Positions 54,458-63,756 of a stretch of DNA of 64,000 bases are shown one piece after another. The stretch covers positions 210,342 to 274,341 of the forward strand of contig JAFXVX010000013.1 of NCBI GenBank assembly GCA_017534745.1, given 5' to 3'. The DNA comes from Bacteroidales bacterium (lineage in GTDB: Bacteria; Bacteroidota; Bacteroidia; Bacteroidales; UBA932). Position numbers and translations under genes: made by a program. The notes below the pieces were generated by a model. The model did not search any database. It was not told where the DNA came from and saw only the letters and a program-made list of their open reading frames with translations. Each line of letters opens with the position of its first letter. Positions within the stretch are counted from its first letter, which is position 1.

Positions 54458-55588
54458 CTATTTCCAAATATTCAATACTTTTTCGATAACCGGAGCCATA
54501 TCGTAATAGCGGTACTCCGCAAGGCGACCGCCGAACAGCACTCCATCCTCTTTTTCCGCCAGGGACCTGTACTTCTCCGCCAAAAGATTGTTGCGCTCGT
54601 CATTGACTGCGTAGAAAGGTTCCATACCTTCCTTATATTCCGTCGAATACTCCTCGGAAACAACGGTCTTTGGACAATCGTACACAGCCTGTCCGAACAT
54701 CTCGAAATGCTTGTGTTCGATGATCCTGGTGAAAGGCTTCTCATGGGAGGTATAATTCACGACGGCATTGCCCTGATAATTCGGCATATCGAGGATACGG
54801 GTCTTGAAACTCACCGTACGCCAGTCCAGTTTGCCGTAGCGGAACCCGAAATATGCATCCAGGGGCCCGGTATAGACAAGCCGGTCCGCAAAGGAGCGCC
54901 AATCCCTGTATTCGGAGTTGAAGAAATCCGTTTCAACTCTGCAGTCGGCCCCCTGGAGCAGCGCATCAATCAGTTTGTTGTAACCACCGATCGGAATGCC
55001 CTGATAAGGGTCGTTGAAATAATTGTTGTCATAGACCAGGCGGACCGGCAGCCTCTTGATGATGAAGGCCGGCAGTTCGCTGCAGGGACGCCCCCACTGT
55101 TTCTCCGTGTACTCCTTAATCAGTTTCTCAAAAATATCCTTCCCCACCAGGCAAAGGCCCTGTTCCTCAAGATTGCGTGGTTCTGTCGCACCCTCCTCCT
55201 TCATCCTTGCTACAGCCTCCGCTCTCTGCTCGTCAATTTTTGCCTTTGCTTCCTCCGGCGTGGTCACTCCCCACATCCGGTGGAAAGTATTCATATTGAA
55301 GGGAAGATTGTAAAGTTCACCGTGATAGTTGGCGACCGGACAATTGGTGTAGCGGTTGAACGGGACAAGGCTGTTGACAAAGTCCCAGACCTCCTTATTG
55401 GAGGTGTGGAAGATGTGGGCTCCGTACTTGTGGACATTTATTCCCTCTATCCGTTCACAATAGACATTGCCTCCGGTGTGCGGACGCTTCTCGATAACAA
55501 GACAGGACTTGCCCGAATGAACAGCCTTGTATGCAAAGGTCGCCCCGAAAAGACCGGACCCTACAATCAGATAGTCATAACGTTTCAT
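54458..55588 (-). CDS. glf: UDP-galactopyranose mutase
   Basis: 376 residues, normal length. FAD-binding N-terminus YDYLIVGSGLFGATFAYKAV, then VIEKRPHTGGNVYCERIEGI and KYGAHIFHTSNKEVWDFVNS; further landmarks are EYTEKQWGRPCSELPAFIIK, RLPVRLVYDNNYFNDPYQGI, GPLDAYFGFRYGKLDWRTV and HKHFEMFGQAVYDCPKTVVS, with the C-terminal GRLAEYRYYDMAPVIEKVL. The flavoenzyme interconverts UDP-galactopyranose and UDP-galactofuranose in the cytoplasm. It implies a galactofuranose residue in the polymer. One base separates it from the GtrA gene. Confidence 0.97.
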   Translation of the reverse strand: MKRYDYLIVGSGLFGATFAYKAVHSGKSCLVIEKRPHTGGNVYCERIEGINVHKYGAHIFHTSNKEVWDFVNSLVPFNRYTNCPVANYHGELYNLPFNMNTFHRMWGVTTPEEAKAKIDEQRAEAVARMKEEGATEPRNLEEQGLCLVGKDIFEKLIKEYTEKQWGRPCSELPAFIIKRLPVRLVYDNNYFNDPYQGIPIGGYNKLIDALLQGADCRVETDFFNSEYRDWRSFADRLVYTGPLDAYFGFRYGKLDWRTVSFKTRILDMPNYQGNAVVNYTSHEKPFTRIIEHKHFEMFGQAVYDCPKTVVSEEYSTEYKEGMEPFYAVNDERNNLLAEKYRSLAEKEDGVLFGGRLAEYRYYDMAPVIEKVLNIWK

Positions 55589-55597
55589 AGGCGTTCA

Positions 55598-57106
55598 TCA
55601 ATCACGGTTCTCGAATCTGACTTTTCCGTCCACCACGTTGTCTTTCAACACGTTACCCACATTGACCTTCTTGATTCTGCTGCCGGGAATCGTTTCCACC
55701 GACAGTACAAGACGCAGGTCAATGCAGAAGGAATTGGCGATCCTCTCCACCCTGTTGCCGATAAGTTTGACGTTGACTGTCCCGTCGTCGCAGAAAATCC
55801 CCCTGTTATCCCTCGGACCGGAAATGTCGTGGACATAATTATTCCGGATTGTCACATCTTCGTTGATTGTCCCGGTGTAAATGGCACCGGAATCCATCAG
55901 GTTACGGTAAACCCCGGAATTGTATGACGGGGAAAGGCAGCACTCGTTGTTCTCGACAATACCCGAGCAGATGTGCGGTTCGTCGGATTTGTACCAGACG
56001 CCGACATCGATGGCCGCATAAGTAAAGTCCTCAAAGTAGTTGTCGGAAATAAGGAAATCAGATCCCCGGCAGATTACGCAGAAATACTGGCTTACATCCG
56101 TGCCGTTGTTGTAGAAGCGGTTCCCGCTGACGACGGTCCGGGCCGACTCATATCTGGAGTAAACTCCGTTGGTGTGGCAGTTGCGGACCGTGTTGTCCTT
56201 AAAACTGACATTGGAAGTTGCGATTATCCTGAGCACGTCTCCTTTGATTCCGTCAAAGGTGCAGCCGGAGACCTGTGCCCCTTCCAGCGAACTGCGGTAA
56301 AGATGGAGAAGCGGCTCGCTCCCTCCGCTCCCGAGGAAATTCAAACCGCTTACTTTCAGAGATTTGAATTCACAGGCGCGGATAGAGAGGAAACAACCGG
56401 CGTCGCAGCGTATCACCTTGCTGCCGGACGGGGACTTTATCTTCCCTTTCGCCGTCACACGGAGCTCTTTTGAAACCGGGTTGTTGACGAGCGCATAGCG
56501 CGGCAACACTTTGCCGTACATGTGGTCCCGGTTGGGATTGATCGATGAATTGACGGAATTGCCGTCCGCCCCGGGGGCATAAAAGTAAACATAACCGTCC
56601 GAAATGTCCCTGACAGGGTAATACCTGCCGAGATACGCCTGGGTGAGCAGGATGTACATATTCGACACCTTTTTTGCCTTTACCGGCTTCTCATCGACCG
56701 GCATGCGGCAAAGACCGCTTTCTGCGTCCAGGAACTCGACTATTCCAAGCGCGTTTTTCATCTGGTGAAAAGCCGGCATTGCAGTCCGTCCCTTAAGGTC
56801 GATAAAGCCCGTCCCCAGGTCGAACGGCCCTTTCTTTCCCTCTCCGGTCAGAAAAGCGCCGTGCCCCTCGATTGAAAGACTTACATCGGGACGCTTGACC
56901 TTAATAAAGTCTATGTGGCTCTCCCTGAAAAAATACTGTCCGGGAGAGATCACGACGCGAACCTCCTTTTCGCCCCTGGCAATCTCCCTCTGAATCGAAG
57001 CGCCTACAGCGTCAAACTCCTCCTGGCTCGAAACCCTGATTTCAGAAGCGAAACAGGAAAAAGAGACTAAAACCGCAGCGAAGGATATTATTTTCTTACA
57101 AAACAT
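55598..57106 (-). CDS. Secreted right-handed beta-helix protein (paralogue 2)
   Basis: 502 residues, signal peptide MFCKKIISFAAVLVSFSCFA. The start IRVSSQEEFDAVGASIQREI and SPGQYFFRESHIDFIKVK matches paralogue 1 (43937-45466), and the core shares MDSGAIYTGTINEDVTIRNN followed by IFCDDGTVNVKLIGNRVERI. The parallel beta-helix begins about residue 230 (FLSIRACEFKSLKVSGLNFL, VSGCTFDGIKGDVLRIIATS). Possible roles are polymer modification or a surface scaffold. No lyase-type catalytic set is obvious by eye. It lies 9 bases past the Wzy-like gene's stop and 9 bases before glf. Confidence 0.85.
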   Translation of the reverse strand: MFCKKIISFAAVLVSFSCFASEIRVSSQEEFDAVGASIQREIARGEKEVRVVISPGQYFFRESHIDFIKVKRPDVSLSIEGHGAFLTGEGKKGPFDLGTGFIDLKGRTAMPAFHQMKNALGIVEFLDAESGLCRMPVDEKPVKAKKVSNMYILLTQAYLGRYYPVRDISDGYVYFYAPGADGNSVNSSINPNRDHMYGKVLPRYALVNNPVSKELRVTAKGKIKSPSGSKVIRCDAGCFLSIRACEFKSLKVSGLNFLGSGGSEPLLHLYRSSLEGAQVSGCTFDGIKGDVLRIIATSNVSFKDNTVRNCHTNGVYSRYESARTVVSGNRFYNNGTDVSQYFCVICRGSDFLISDNYFEDFTYAAIDVGVWYKSDEPHICSGIVENNECCLSPSYNSGVYRNLMDSGAIYTGTINEDVTIRNNYVHDISGPRDNRGIFCDDGTVNVKLIGNRVERIANSFCIDLRLVLSVETIPGSRIKKVNVGNVLKDNVVDGKVRFENRD

Positions 57107-57115
57107 AACTGACCT

Positions 57116-58366
57116 TTAAGAAGATATGGAACGATACTTCTGCATCCTTATCATCCTCTCGTATCTGCGTCTCTCCCTCTCCAGCTTGACAGTCTCGCTT
57201 TCACGTACAAGAAGGAACCAGTAGAGGGACATCCAGAATATGCACTCAAGCACCGCGAAATATCCGATGGTGGCTGAACTGACAAGAATAAAAACCGCTG
57301 TTCCGCGAACCACAAAAGAGTAGTCGCGGGACAGTCCCTTAAAAGCGTAGAACAAAATAACGATGATGGAAATGAGCCCAAATTGGTGCCACATACCTAC
57401 AAGACCCACATCCGAATGGAAAATACCCTGTTCCTGCAACTCGTAAACGATTTCGCTCACATGGCCGGAAATATATCCATTCCCCAACAGTATAGTCCAG
57501 AAGTCCCTCTGGGATGCAAACATATAGATGAGGGCCTTGTTTCTGTTGTATTCCACGTCGCCCAGCTGGGTAGTCGTCTCCTCGATAAACATTCCCAGGC
57601 GGTCCATCGCCAGATAAGTAAAGATGGCGAAGAACAAAATTGAAACAGCAACACCCGTCATCTTGGACGAGATGGTACGGCCGCTGACCGTTGCAAGGAG
57701 AATAACCGCCAGCGCTGCGATAAGGATTGTCCTGGAGAACATTATGAAAACGCACAGGAACATTAAAATGCTCATCAGGAGATTCTCAGTCGTCTTGTTG
57801 TGCAGATAATGATCCAGGGTAAAAATAAATGACAGGCAGACAAGTCTTCCTCCCGGCAGGGTGTGGAGGATATCCCCTTCTTCAACGAACAGGAGTCCAT
57901 CCCCGATATCTACCCAGGCCTGCATATAGAACGTAACCAGGACGGTCATCACTAGCCAGAGAACGGAAAAAATAGTGAATGCACGCCTGATTTCATCATT
58001 GGTCGGGTTGACAACGAGCAATAGCGGCAGGGTCAGGTAGCAGAGGAATTTGCGATATGTAAGGATTGACTGGAACGGATCCTGGGTATAATAGATATAT
58101 GCCGGGATGAAGGACAGCAGGATACCGAACATGAACCACATAAGAGGCCTCATCTGCCTCAACCTCAGCCTGTTCTTGTTCGGACCGGCCTTTATCAGAA
58201 TAAAGAGTGCGATGACGAAGAATGTGGCAAAACTCATATTCCCTTCCGACAGCGGAAGGAGTGGTACCAGTCTGAAGAACTGGACCATCACCAGCATCAG
58301 GAGGACCATGAGGAAGATCAGCCACTTCCTCGGTCCTGTGTATCTTGATGCACTCCAGGCGTCCAT
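57116..58366 (-). CDS. Wzy-like O-antigen polymerase/ligase family membrane protein
   Basis: 416 residues with about ten membrane segments. Segments include KWLIFLMVLLMLVMVQFFRL, MSFATFFVIALFILIKAG and ILMFLCVFIMFSRTILIAAL, with a large periplasmic loop of about residues 240-320 holding DVEYNRNKALIYMFASQRDF and HSDVGLVGMWHQFGLISIIV. That H-S-D-x-G word is typical of Wzy_C/O-antigen ligase proteins, where a histidine in the loop is functional. It would polymerise repeat units or ligate them to a carrier in the periplasm. Next to the flippase and other transferases, Wzy is the better guess. Confidence 0.82.
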   Translation of the reverse strand: MDAWSASRYTGPRKWLIFLMVLLMLVMVQFFRLVPLLPLSEGNMSFATFFVIALFILIKAGPNKNRLRLRQMRPLMWFMFGILLSFIPAYIYYTQDPFQSILTYRKFLCYLTLPLLLVVNPTNDEIRRAFTIFSVLWLVMTVLVTFYMQAWVDIGDGLLFVEEGDILHTLPGGRLVCLSFIFTLDHYLHNKTTENLLMSILMFLCVFIMFSRTILIAALAVILLATVSGRTISSKMTGVAVSILFFAIFTYLAMDRLGMFIEETTTQLGDVEYNRNKALIYMFASQRDFWTILLGNGYISGHVSEIVYELQEQGIFHSDVGLVGMWHQFGLISIIVILFYAFKGLSRDYSFVVRGTAVFILVSSATIGYFAVLECIFWMSLYWFLLVRESETVKLERERRRYERMIRMQKYRSISS

Positions 58367-58369
58367 CCG

Positions 58370-59212
58370 CTAAATCGTTTTAAGAAAGAGAATACAGCGA
58401 TAAATCAATCCGGCAAAAAAGGCGCTGAGCCGGGAGACACCGCGGTATGTACAGTAGTAATACTTCATGCTGCGCCACTGCATCCAGGCCCGCCGCCGGA
58501 AATCGAAATCCTTTGATATGGTTTCCCCGTGCTCGTGGAGCACCGAAACGGACGGGGTGAACCAACAGACCCTGCCTATGCGTGACATCCTGTCGGAAAG
58601 GATATTTTCCTCTGCATAAAGGAAAGTCGCCTCATCAAACATCCCGGCCTCTGCAAATGCACGCGCATCTGCCATAAAGAATGACCCGGAAAGTTTGTAG
58701 CAGGGGCCTTCCACCGCCTCCGAAGGAGCGTCGAGCAGAAACTTCCTGCGCTTTTTCGCAGCTGACATAAACGGCGTCGCAAGATACATCCAGACGTACC
58801 GGTTCCACATTCCGAGATACGGCTCCGGGCTTTGCCTCAGGCCGTCAGTGCCAAGCACTTCCGGGCCTGCAAGGCCTGCCTCGGGATGCGCAGCGAGAGT
58901 CTCCGCCAACACTTCGACGACATTCTTCGATATGAAGTGAATGTCATTGTTGGAAATCAGCACGTAATCCGGGGAGTATTTTTCCATCAGATACATGAAC
59001 CCCAGATTGTTACCGGCGGCATATCCTCTGTTGGGCGCAGCAATGACATCCGCTTCCGGAATCCTCGCCGCAAGCGCGGCAGCCTCCTCTTCGGAAGCGC
59101 CGTTTGCGACGACTACGATTTTGTGGGGAGATGAGATGTGGCAAAGCTCATCCCTGACAAAACCGACGGTCTCGTCGTCACTGCGATAACTCACTATGAC
59201 AATCCCTATCAT
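58370..59212 (-). CDS. Glycosyltransferase family 2 (rhamnosyltransferase-like)
   Basis: 280 residues. GT-A features: IGIVIVSYRSDDETVGFVRD, IVVVANGASEEEAAALAAR, NRGYAAGNNLGFMYLMEKYS, YVLISNNDIHFISKNVVEVL (NND as metal site), and ATFLYAEENILSDRMSRIGR. Proteins of this type often transfer rhamnose or related residues. With the dTDP-glucose pathway enzyme at the right edge of the window, a deoxysugar donor is plausible. It overlaps the flippase gene by 4 bases. Confidence 0.9.
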   Translation of the reverse strand: MIGIVIVSYRSDDETVGFVRDELCHISSPHKIVVVANGASEEEAAALAARIPEADVIAAPNRGYAAGNNLGFMYLMEKYSPDYVLISNNDIHFISKNVVEVLAETLAAHPEAGLAGPEVLGTDGLRQSPEPYLGMWNRYVWMYLATPFMSAAKKRRKFLLDAPSEAVEGPCYKLSGSFFMADARAFAEAGMFDEATFLYAEENILSDRMSRIGRVCWFTPSVSVLHEHGETISKDFDFRRRAWMQWRSMKYYYCTYRGVSRLSAFFAGLIYRCILFLKTI

Positions 59213-60723
59213 GCCTCAGCCTTTCCGGAGCCTCTGAATTTAACCACATCCGACAGAATACGCGCCCTGCCTTCCCTGCCGAGAAGGATCAGGACCAAAG
59301 CGCCATACAGCGCCGTGAAAATAGTGCCCTTAAGGGCCAGCAGCAACCAGCGGTTCATCGTCCATTCCGGCCAGACCGCAGCAAAGAAGGCTGCGATGCC
59401 TGCAAGGACGAACGGGATGAAATCCCTGGAAAAAACCCTCCAGGAGTTAATCCCCATCTTCCTTGGCCAGTAATAGATGTAATAAAAACCAATTTGGATG
59501 ACCGAATAGACGACAAATGCTATCACGACTCCTCCCAAATCAAATTTCGGTATCAGGAACCATGAAAGCACAAGCCCGATTACCGAGGAAAACGCGCTGC
59601 ACCAGGTGATGGCCCTGATATCGGACCCGGCCAGAATAAGGCTGGAGATGGCCTGGTTATGGGTTGCAAGGGTGCAGAGCAGCCATATATTGAGCCAGGG
59701 CAGAAGATACAGGAACGACTCTCCGACATACAGCGTCAGGAGTTCCTTCCCCACCGCCATCATACCGAAACAGCACAGGCAGATGAGGATGGATATGTAC
59801 CTCGTCCCATCGTAGGCTATTTTGTTGTAAGCATCCCTGTTCTCCTGCGCCACGACCCGGGAGGAAGACGGCAGCAGTACGCTCAGGAACGCCCCGCCAA
59901 GCATGGTGACGACCGTCACTATTGCATTCAGGACCCGGAAATCCGCAACAGACTCCATCGTGCCGCGGATGCCGAGAAAAACCGGCCGGAGATTGTAGAA
60001 GGAATACTGGAATATGCTGAAAGAGAAGATATTCAGGCAGTAGGGCAGCAGTTCCTTCAGGACCGGCACATACATTTTAGGGACAAAACTCACATCCGGG
60101 ACCTCTTTCTTGATCTTGAAGACCAGAAGCGGTATCAGTAGAACTATCGCAAGGGAGGTCAGCAGGAAGTACGTCACAATCCCGAACTTCAGGCAAACGG
60201 TAAGTACAAGGATGACAATCTGGGCGATTTTCGGTACCAGCTGCATCATCTGCAGCCAGGCAACATTTTCCGTCGCTCTGACAAGCTGATTGAGGCAGGA
60301 GGAGAACCAGTTGACGACAGCCGAAATCATAAGCACATAAAACAGCTGACGCAGTATAATGCACTGCTCAGGGGACACATTGAAAATACTGTCCGAGAAC
60401 AGCGCGACTCCAAGAAGGATCAGCGCGTTGAGCAGTCCGACTATCGTGTAGAACGACAGGCTGGTACTGAATCCCCTGCGGAGACTCTCCCTGTCGTCCT
60501 TAGCCATCCAGTAGGAGAAGAACCGCACATTGGTGGCATCCGCGCCCATGTCCATGAGGCGCATATAGACGTTGACGGACATCGCAAGGCCGATAAGGCC
60601 ATACTCGGCCTTCCCGAAGTAACCGATAAGTATCGGCACCGAGATAAAGCCATAGACCGCATTGACGATGTTGTAGATCGTCGTCCAGACAACTCCTTTA
60701 ACTATTTTCTTACCGCTTCCCAC
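59209..60723 (-). CDS. Wzx-type polysaccharide flippase
   Basis: 504 residues from a GTG start at 60723, because no ATG is in the expected region and the frame opens GSGKKIVKGVVWTTIYNIVN, the usual flippase N-terminus. It overlaps the upstream gene by 14 bases. About 14 hydrophobic segments, including AVYGFISVPILIGYFGKAEY, GLLNALILLGVALFSD, MISAVVNWFSSCLNQLVRAT and VTMLGGAFLSVLLPSSSRVV. It moves lipid-linked repeat units from the cytoplasmic to the periplasmic face of the inner membrane. Confidence 0.9.
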   Translation of the reverse strand: MGSGKKIVKGVVWTTIYNIVNAVYGFISVPILIGYFGKAEYGLIGLAMSVNVYMRLMDMGADATNVRFFSYWMAKDDRESLRRGFSTSLSFYTIVGLLNALILLGVALFSDSIFNVSPEQCIILRQLFYVLMISAVVNWFSSCLNQLVRATENVAWLQMMQLVPKIAQIVILVLTVCLKFGIVTYFLLTSLAIVLLIPLLVFKIKKEVPDVSFVPKMYVPVLKELLPYCLNIFSFSIFQYSFYNLRPVFLGIRGTMESVADFRVLNAIVTVVTMLGGAFLSVLLPSSSRVVAQENRDAYNKIAYDGTRYISILICLCCFGMMAVGKELLTLYVGESFLYLLPWLNIWLLCTLATHNQAISSLILAGSDIRAITWCSAFSSVIGLVLSWFLIPKFDLGGVVIAFVVYSVIQIGFYYIYYWPRKMGINSWRVFSRDFIPFVLAGIAAFFAAVWPEWTMNRWLLLALKGTIFTALYGALVLILLGREGRARILSDVVKFRGSGKAEA

Positions 60724-61906
60724 CTTTGTGTGAAATACATCTGCGCACAGTCCCCAGGCACTCCTTTATGCCGGAAACTAAAGGATACCGGCGCATCCGG
60801 CTCCATGACGCATATTTTCCGAAGTCAAACCTGATTCCGGTTGCAATCCTTACCCCAAGGATTCTCCAAGGGGAACGAAGATTTCTTTGATACTGAGACG
60901 GTTGGATGCCTTCAAGGGAGGCCGTGTCTGCCTCCTCGGCAACTATATATCCACTGTCGGACGCTTCGGAGAGAATCCGGAGGCCGGACTCGGAACGGGC
61001 GATTGCGAAATTGATCCCGTCCCGTTCGGTAAAATCCGGGTATCCATTTGCAGTCTCCCAGGCGTCGCCCGCGGAGATGTCCGCGAGCGCCCCAGTCCCG
61101 TCCGGACAGATTTTGCACCTGAGTCCGAGCGATCTGCCGAGAACTTTTCCCCAGCTGTCCCCGTAGGACATCGAGCGGACCTCTCCGTCGGAATACCGGA
61201 CAGAGAACAGTCCCGGCCACCCTTCGCCCCTGTAGCGTATAGCAGCGGGTGTCCCGGATGGATAGTCCAACTGCCTGACTGCTTCCATCGAAGCACTGGC
61301 CGACGGCACGCCGGCGCAGAATATGGCTATCCTGAACCGCACCCTGCCCCGGTACTCGGGATATGCCTTCTCAAAATTGACAAAACCGGCGATATCACAG
61401 GGTTTTCCGATAAAACAATAACGCTCATCCGAAGAATCCATTATCTCACGGATGCGGTCAAAAACAGCCGCTGGAGCATAGCGGGATGCACATCCAGACA
61501 ACACTTCATCGCGTGTCCTGCTGACACCAAGTTCATTTTTAAGGAGGCCGTCGGAGGATTTAACGTGCAGGACGGCATCTACTTGTCCAGTCTCCAAAAG
61601 GTATATCGACAAAGCGGAAACCAGCCCACCGGAAGAAGCCCTGAATCTTGTCTCAGGGTCAGCCGCCCAGGCTTTGACACTCTTCAGGGCAGGACCCCAG
61701 GACGAGTCGCTTTCACTGACAGCCTTCAAGTGGACGGAAGGGCAGATCTCAGATATCGCCTTCTCCTCCTCCGGCGAGACACCAGCGGTGTCCGGAACCA
61801 GGAAACCGTCCGGAGACATCCTCATCACATCCCTCCGCGTGACCGCCGAACAGAGTCCGCAGCCGAGGCAAAGGCCCGAATCCACTATTTTACGAAGACT
61901 CGCCAT
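60710..61906 (-). CDS. FrhB-family iron-sulfur flavoprotein in polysaccharide locus
   Basis: 398 residues from the ATG at 61906 (MASLRKIVDSGLCLGCGLCS); a frame five residues longer overlaps more. The CLGCGLC word is an iron-sulfur ligand set at the N-terminus. The FrhB-type domains follow: RASSGGLVSALSIYLLETGQ, HVKSSDGLLKNELGVSRTRD, ERYCFIGKPCDIAGFVNFEK, IAIFCAGVPSASASMEAVRQ and KICPDGTGALADISAGDAWE. This family, named after coenzyme F420 hydrogenase beta, occurs in bacterial polysaccharide loci next to pyruvyl transferases. A redox role in making the pyruvylated or modified sugar is assumed, without proof. It overlaps the pyruvyl transferase gene by 17 bases. Confidence 0.85.
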   Translation of the reverse strand: MASLRKIVDSGLCLGCGLCSAVTRRDVMRMSPDGFLVPDTAGVSPEEEKAISEICPSVHLKAVSESDSSWGPALKSVKAWAADPETRFRASSGGLVSALSIYLLETGQVDAVLHVKSSDGLLKNELGVSRTRDEVLSGCASRYAPAAVFDRIREIMDSSDERYCFIGKPCDIAGFVNFEKAYPEYRGRVRFRIAIFCAGVPSASASMEAVRQLDYPSGTPAAIRYRGEGWPGLFSVRYSDGEVRSMSYGDSWGKVLGRSLGLRCKICPDGTGALADISAGDAWETANGYPDFTERDGINFAIARSESGLRILSEASDSGYIVAEEADTASLEGIQPSQYQRNLRSPWRILGVRIATGIRFDFGKYASWSRMRRYPLVSGIKECLGTVRRCISHKGGKR

Positions 61907-63065
61907 ACAGTATTCTGCCAATATCCTCCCTGAGGCGACCCCCTTCCGGCTCTATTATCTCCCTGATTCTCAGGGCTATCATATCCTTCAACTCACTTCT
62001 GCGCCCGAAAGCGTCTGCAAGGAATCCAAGACATTCATCCGCGTCTTTTTCACGTAGGTCTATCATGAACGGATAGTTCAAAGAAGACTCGAACAGGCCG
62101 CTGAACTTCCTGCTGTAGGCCATCGGCACGACCGGGACTCCGGCGGAGAAGGCGGCGATAGTGGAGTGCATCCTGGACCCGATGAAAAAATCCATTCCGG
62201 CAATATACCCTTTCGCCTCTTCCGGGCTGAAGAAAAACGGGGCCAGGACCAGTCTTCCGCTCCCAAAGCGCTTCACAATCTTCTGCATCTCCCAGTAATC
62301 GTTCTCGACATGCTGAAAAGAAGTCAGAACGTGGGGAATAAGGTGGACGCAGACATTGTCCATTGAAAGGAACATCTCAATTATCCTGTCCGTTAGAAGC
62401 CTGTAGTCTGCCTTCAAGCCGAACTGGTTGCCTCCGGTGTATCCGCCATTCAGCAAAAGGGCTGATATATTGACACCTACATGAATAAATTGCTCCGAAA
62501 AATGCTGACGCTCATAAGGCAGGAAGAAGGCCACGTCCGTGTAGGTATCCACAGCGGACAAAGATGGACACAGAGATTTCGCATACTCCATGCTTTCTTC
62601 ATCGCGGCACATAACAAAATGTGCCTTCCGAAGGGTTCTGGCGGCCTTCTCCTTGACAGACGGATTGCCGAACGGGCCTATGGTCTGAGGTAGCAGCACG
62701 TATTTTTTCCTCAGTAACCGGGCAGTAATATGGATTCTGTCGATAACGGCAAACCTTTTAAGGCCGTAAATATCTGAAAAACTGTCGCCCTGTCCTATAT
62801 CAAAGATAACATCGGCTCTCCTGAAAGCCTTCCAGGCCTTCAGGAAGCGCGCCGGATGCATGACGTCTCTCACCAATTCCTTTATGCTGCGCGGGAAAGG
62901 ATAATAAGGCGCAGATTCCTCATTGCTGTCCGGAAGGAGGATTTCAACTTCATCCCCTCTCCGGGCCGCAATTTCCCGGATGAGCGCGCAGGCGGCATTG
63001 GTCAGTGCCCGACACCCCAGGTTGCCGTTCCTTACAGTTGCGTTGGCGAGAATGACTCTTTTCAT
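61890..63065 (-). CDS. Polysaccharide pyruvyl transferase family protein
   Basis: 391 residues. Start KRVILANATVRNGNLGCRAL and FDIGQGDSFSDIYGLKRFAV in the N-terminal part, LLPQTIGPFGNPSVKEKAAR in the middle, and the conserved C-terminal motif FFIGSRMHSTIAAFSAGVPV followed by VPMAYSRKFSGLFES. Family enzymes use phosphoenolpyruvate to form ketal pyruvate on a sugar. The FrhB-type gene immediately follows, which is a common pairing. It lies 10 bases after the acyltransferase gene. Confidence 0.9.
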   Translation of the reverse strand: MKRVILANATVRNGNLGCRALTNAACALIREIAARRGDEVEILLPDSNEESAPYYPFPRSIKELVRDVMHPARFLKAWKAFRRADVIFDIGQGDSFSDIYGLKRFAVIDRIHITARLLRKKYVLLPQTIGPFGNPSVKEKAARTLRKAHFVMCRDEESMEYAKSLCPSLSAVDTYTDVAFFLPYERQHFSEQFIHVGVNISALLLNGGYTGGNQFGLKADYRLLTDRIIEMFLSMDNVCVHLIPHVLTSFQHVENDYWEMQKIVKRFGSGRLVLAPFFFSPEEAKGYIAGMDFFIGSRMHSTIAAFSAGVPVVPMAYSRKFSGLFESSLNYPFMIDLREKDADECLGFLADAFGRRSELKDMIALRIREIIEPEGGRLREDIGRILYGESS

Positions 63066-63075
63066 CTTGACCCGA

Positions 63076-63750
63076 TTAAAATTCTTCTACTCCCCAGCGG
63101 ATTTTTTCCTTCAGCAGAGTCCCGCCCTGGGTTCCCCCATAGATACAATTGGGCTCAGGAAGCTTCCTGGTAATGGTGGAAGCGGCGGCAATGACGGACC
63201 CGTCCGGAATCACAGCACCTTTAAGCACAGTGCTCCGACATCCGATCCAAACCTTATCCCCTATGTGGACAGGCCTGTCCTCATTGACGACTCTTCCATC
63301 CTCGTCATATATAGGATGAAAATCCGTATCCATAATCAGGGTATCCCACGAAAACAGGCAGTCCGCCCCTATATCGATCTTGTGCTTGCAGATTATGGTA
63401 CAGCCGCCGGTAACATTGAATCCGTCTCCAAGCGTCAGTTCTCCTCCTACCGATATGCGGCTTCCCTTTCCGAAACCGGCTACGCCCTTAAGCACTATCA
63501 GGCCGCTGACCTCCCACAAAGTTCTGTTATACTTTGGATCCAGGGTCCCGAGACTTGAGTATCCAAGCCTGATCAGACCCGTACGGACCGGACATTCCGC
63601 CTTGACAGTCCCTTCCAATTTAATAATACGACATCCGCGCGCGACAAGTACCGGCAAACGGAGCGCCTCCCTGAAAGGGAAATAATGGAGACTGAAACGC
63701 AGGGATTTCAGGAAATCCGTTTCAAAGAAATACTTTCGGAACTTTTGCAT
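63076..63750 (-). CDS. Hexapeptide-repeat acyltransferase
   Basis: 224 residues. The left-handed beta-helix shows VAGFGKGSRISVGGELTLGD, GFNVTGGCTIICKHKIDIGA, HIGDKVWIGCRSTVLKGAVI and PDGSVIAAASTITRKLPEPN, with terminal CIYGGTQGGTLLKEKIRW. A catalytic histidine is likely in MDTDFHPIYDEDGR. It probably O-acetylates a residue of the polymer. It differs clearly from the 49187-49738 protein and may act on another sugar. Start at the ATG with complement at 63748-63750. Confidence 0.9.
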   Translation of the reverse strand: MQKFRKYFFETDFLKSLRFSLHYFPFREALRLPVLVARGCRIIKLEGTVKAECPVRTGLIRLGYSSLGTLDPKYNRTLWEVSGLIVLKGVAGFGKGSRISVGGELTLGDGFNVTGGCTIICKHKIDIGADCLFSWDTLIMDTDFHPIYDEDGRVVNEDRPVHIGDKVWIGCRSTVLKGAVIPDGSVIAAASTITRKLPEPNCIYGGTQGGTLLKEKIRWGVEEF

Positions 63751-63756
63751 TCTGTC

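Noticed and set aside
54377-55927. Plus-strand ORF of 516 codons
   Set aside because: Antisense to glf and parts of its neighbours; His/Ile-rich translation without features.
60887-61933. Plus-strand ORF of 348 codons
   Set aside because: Antisense to the FrhB-type gene.
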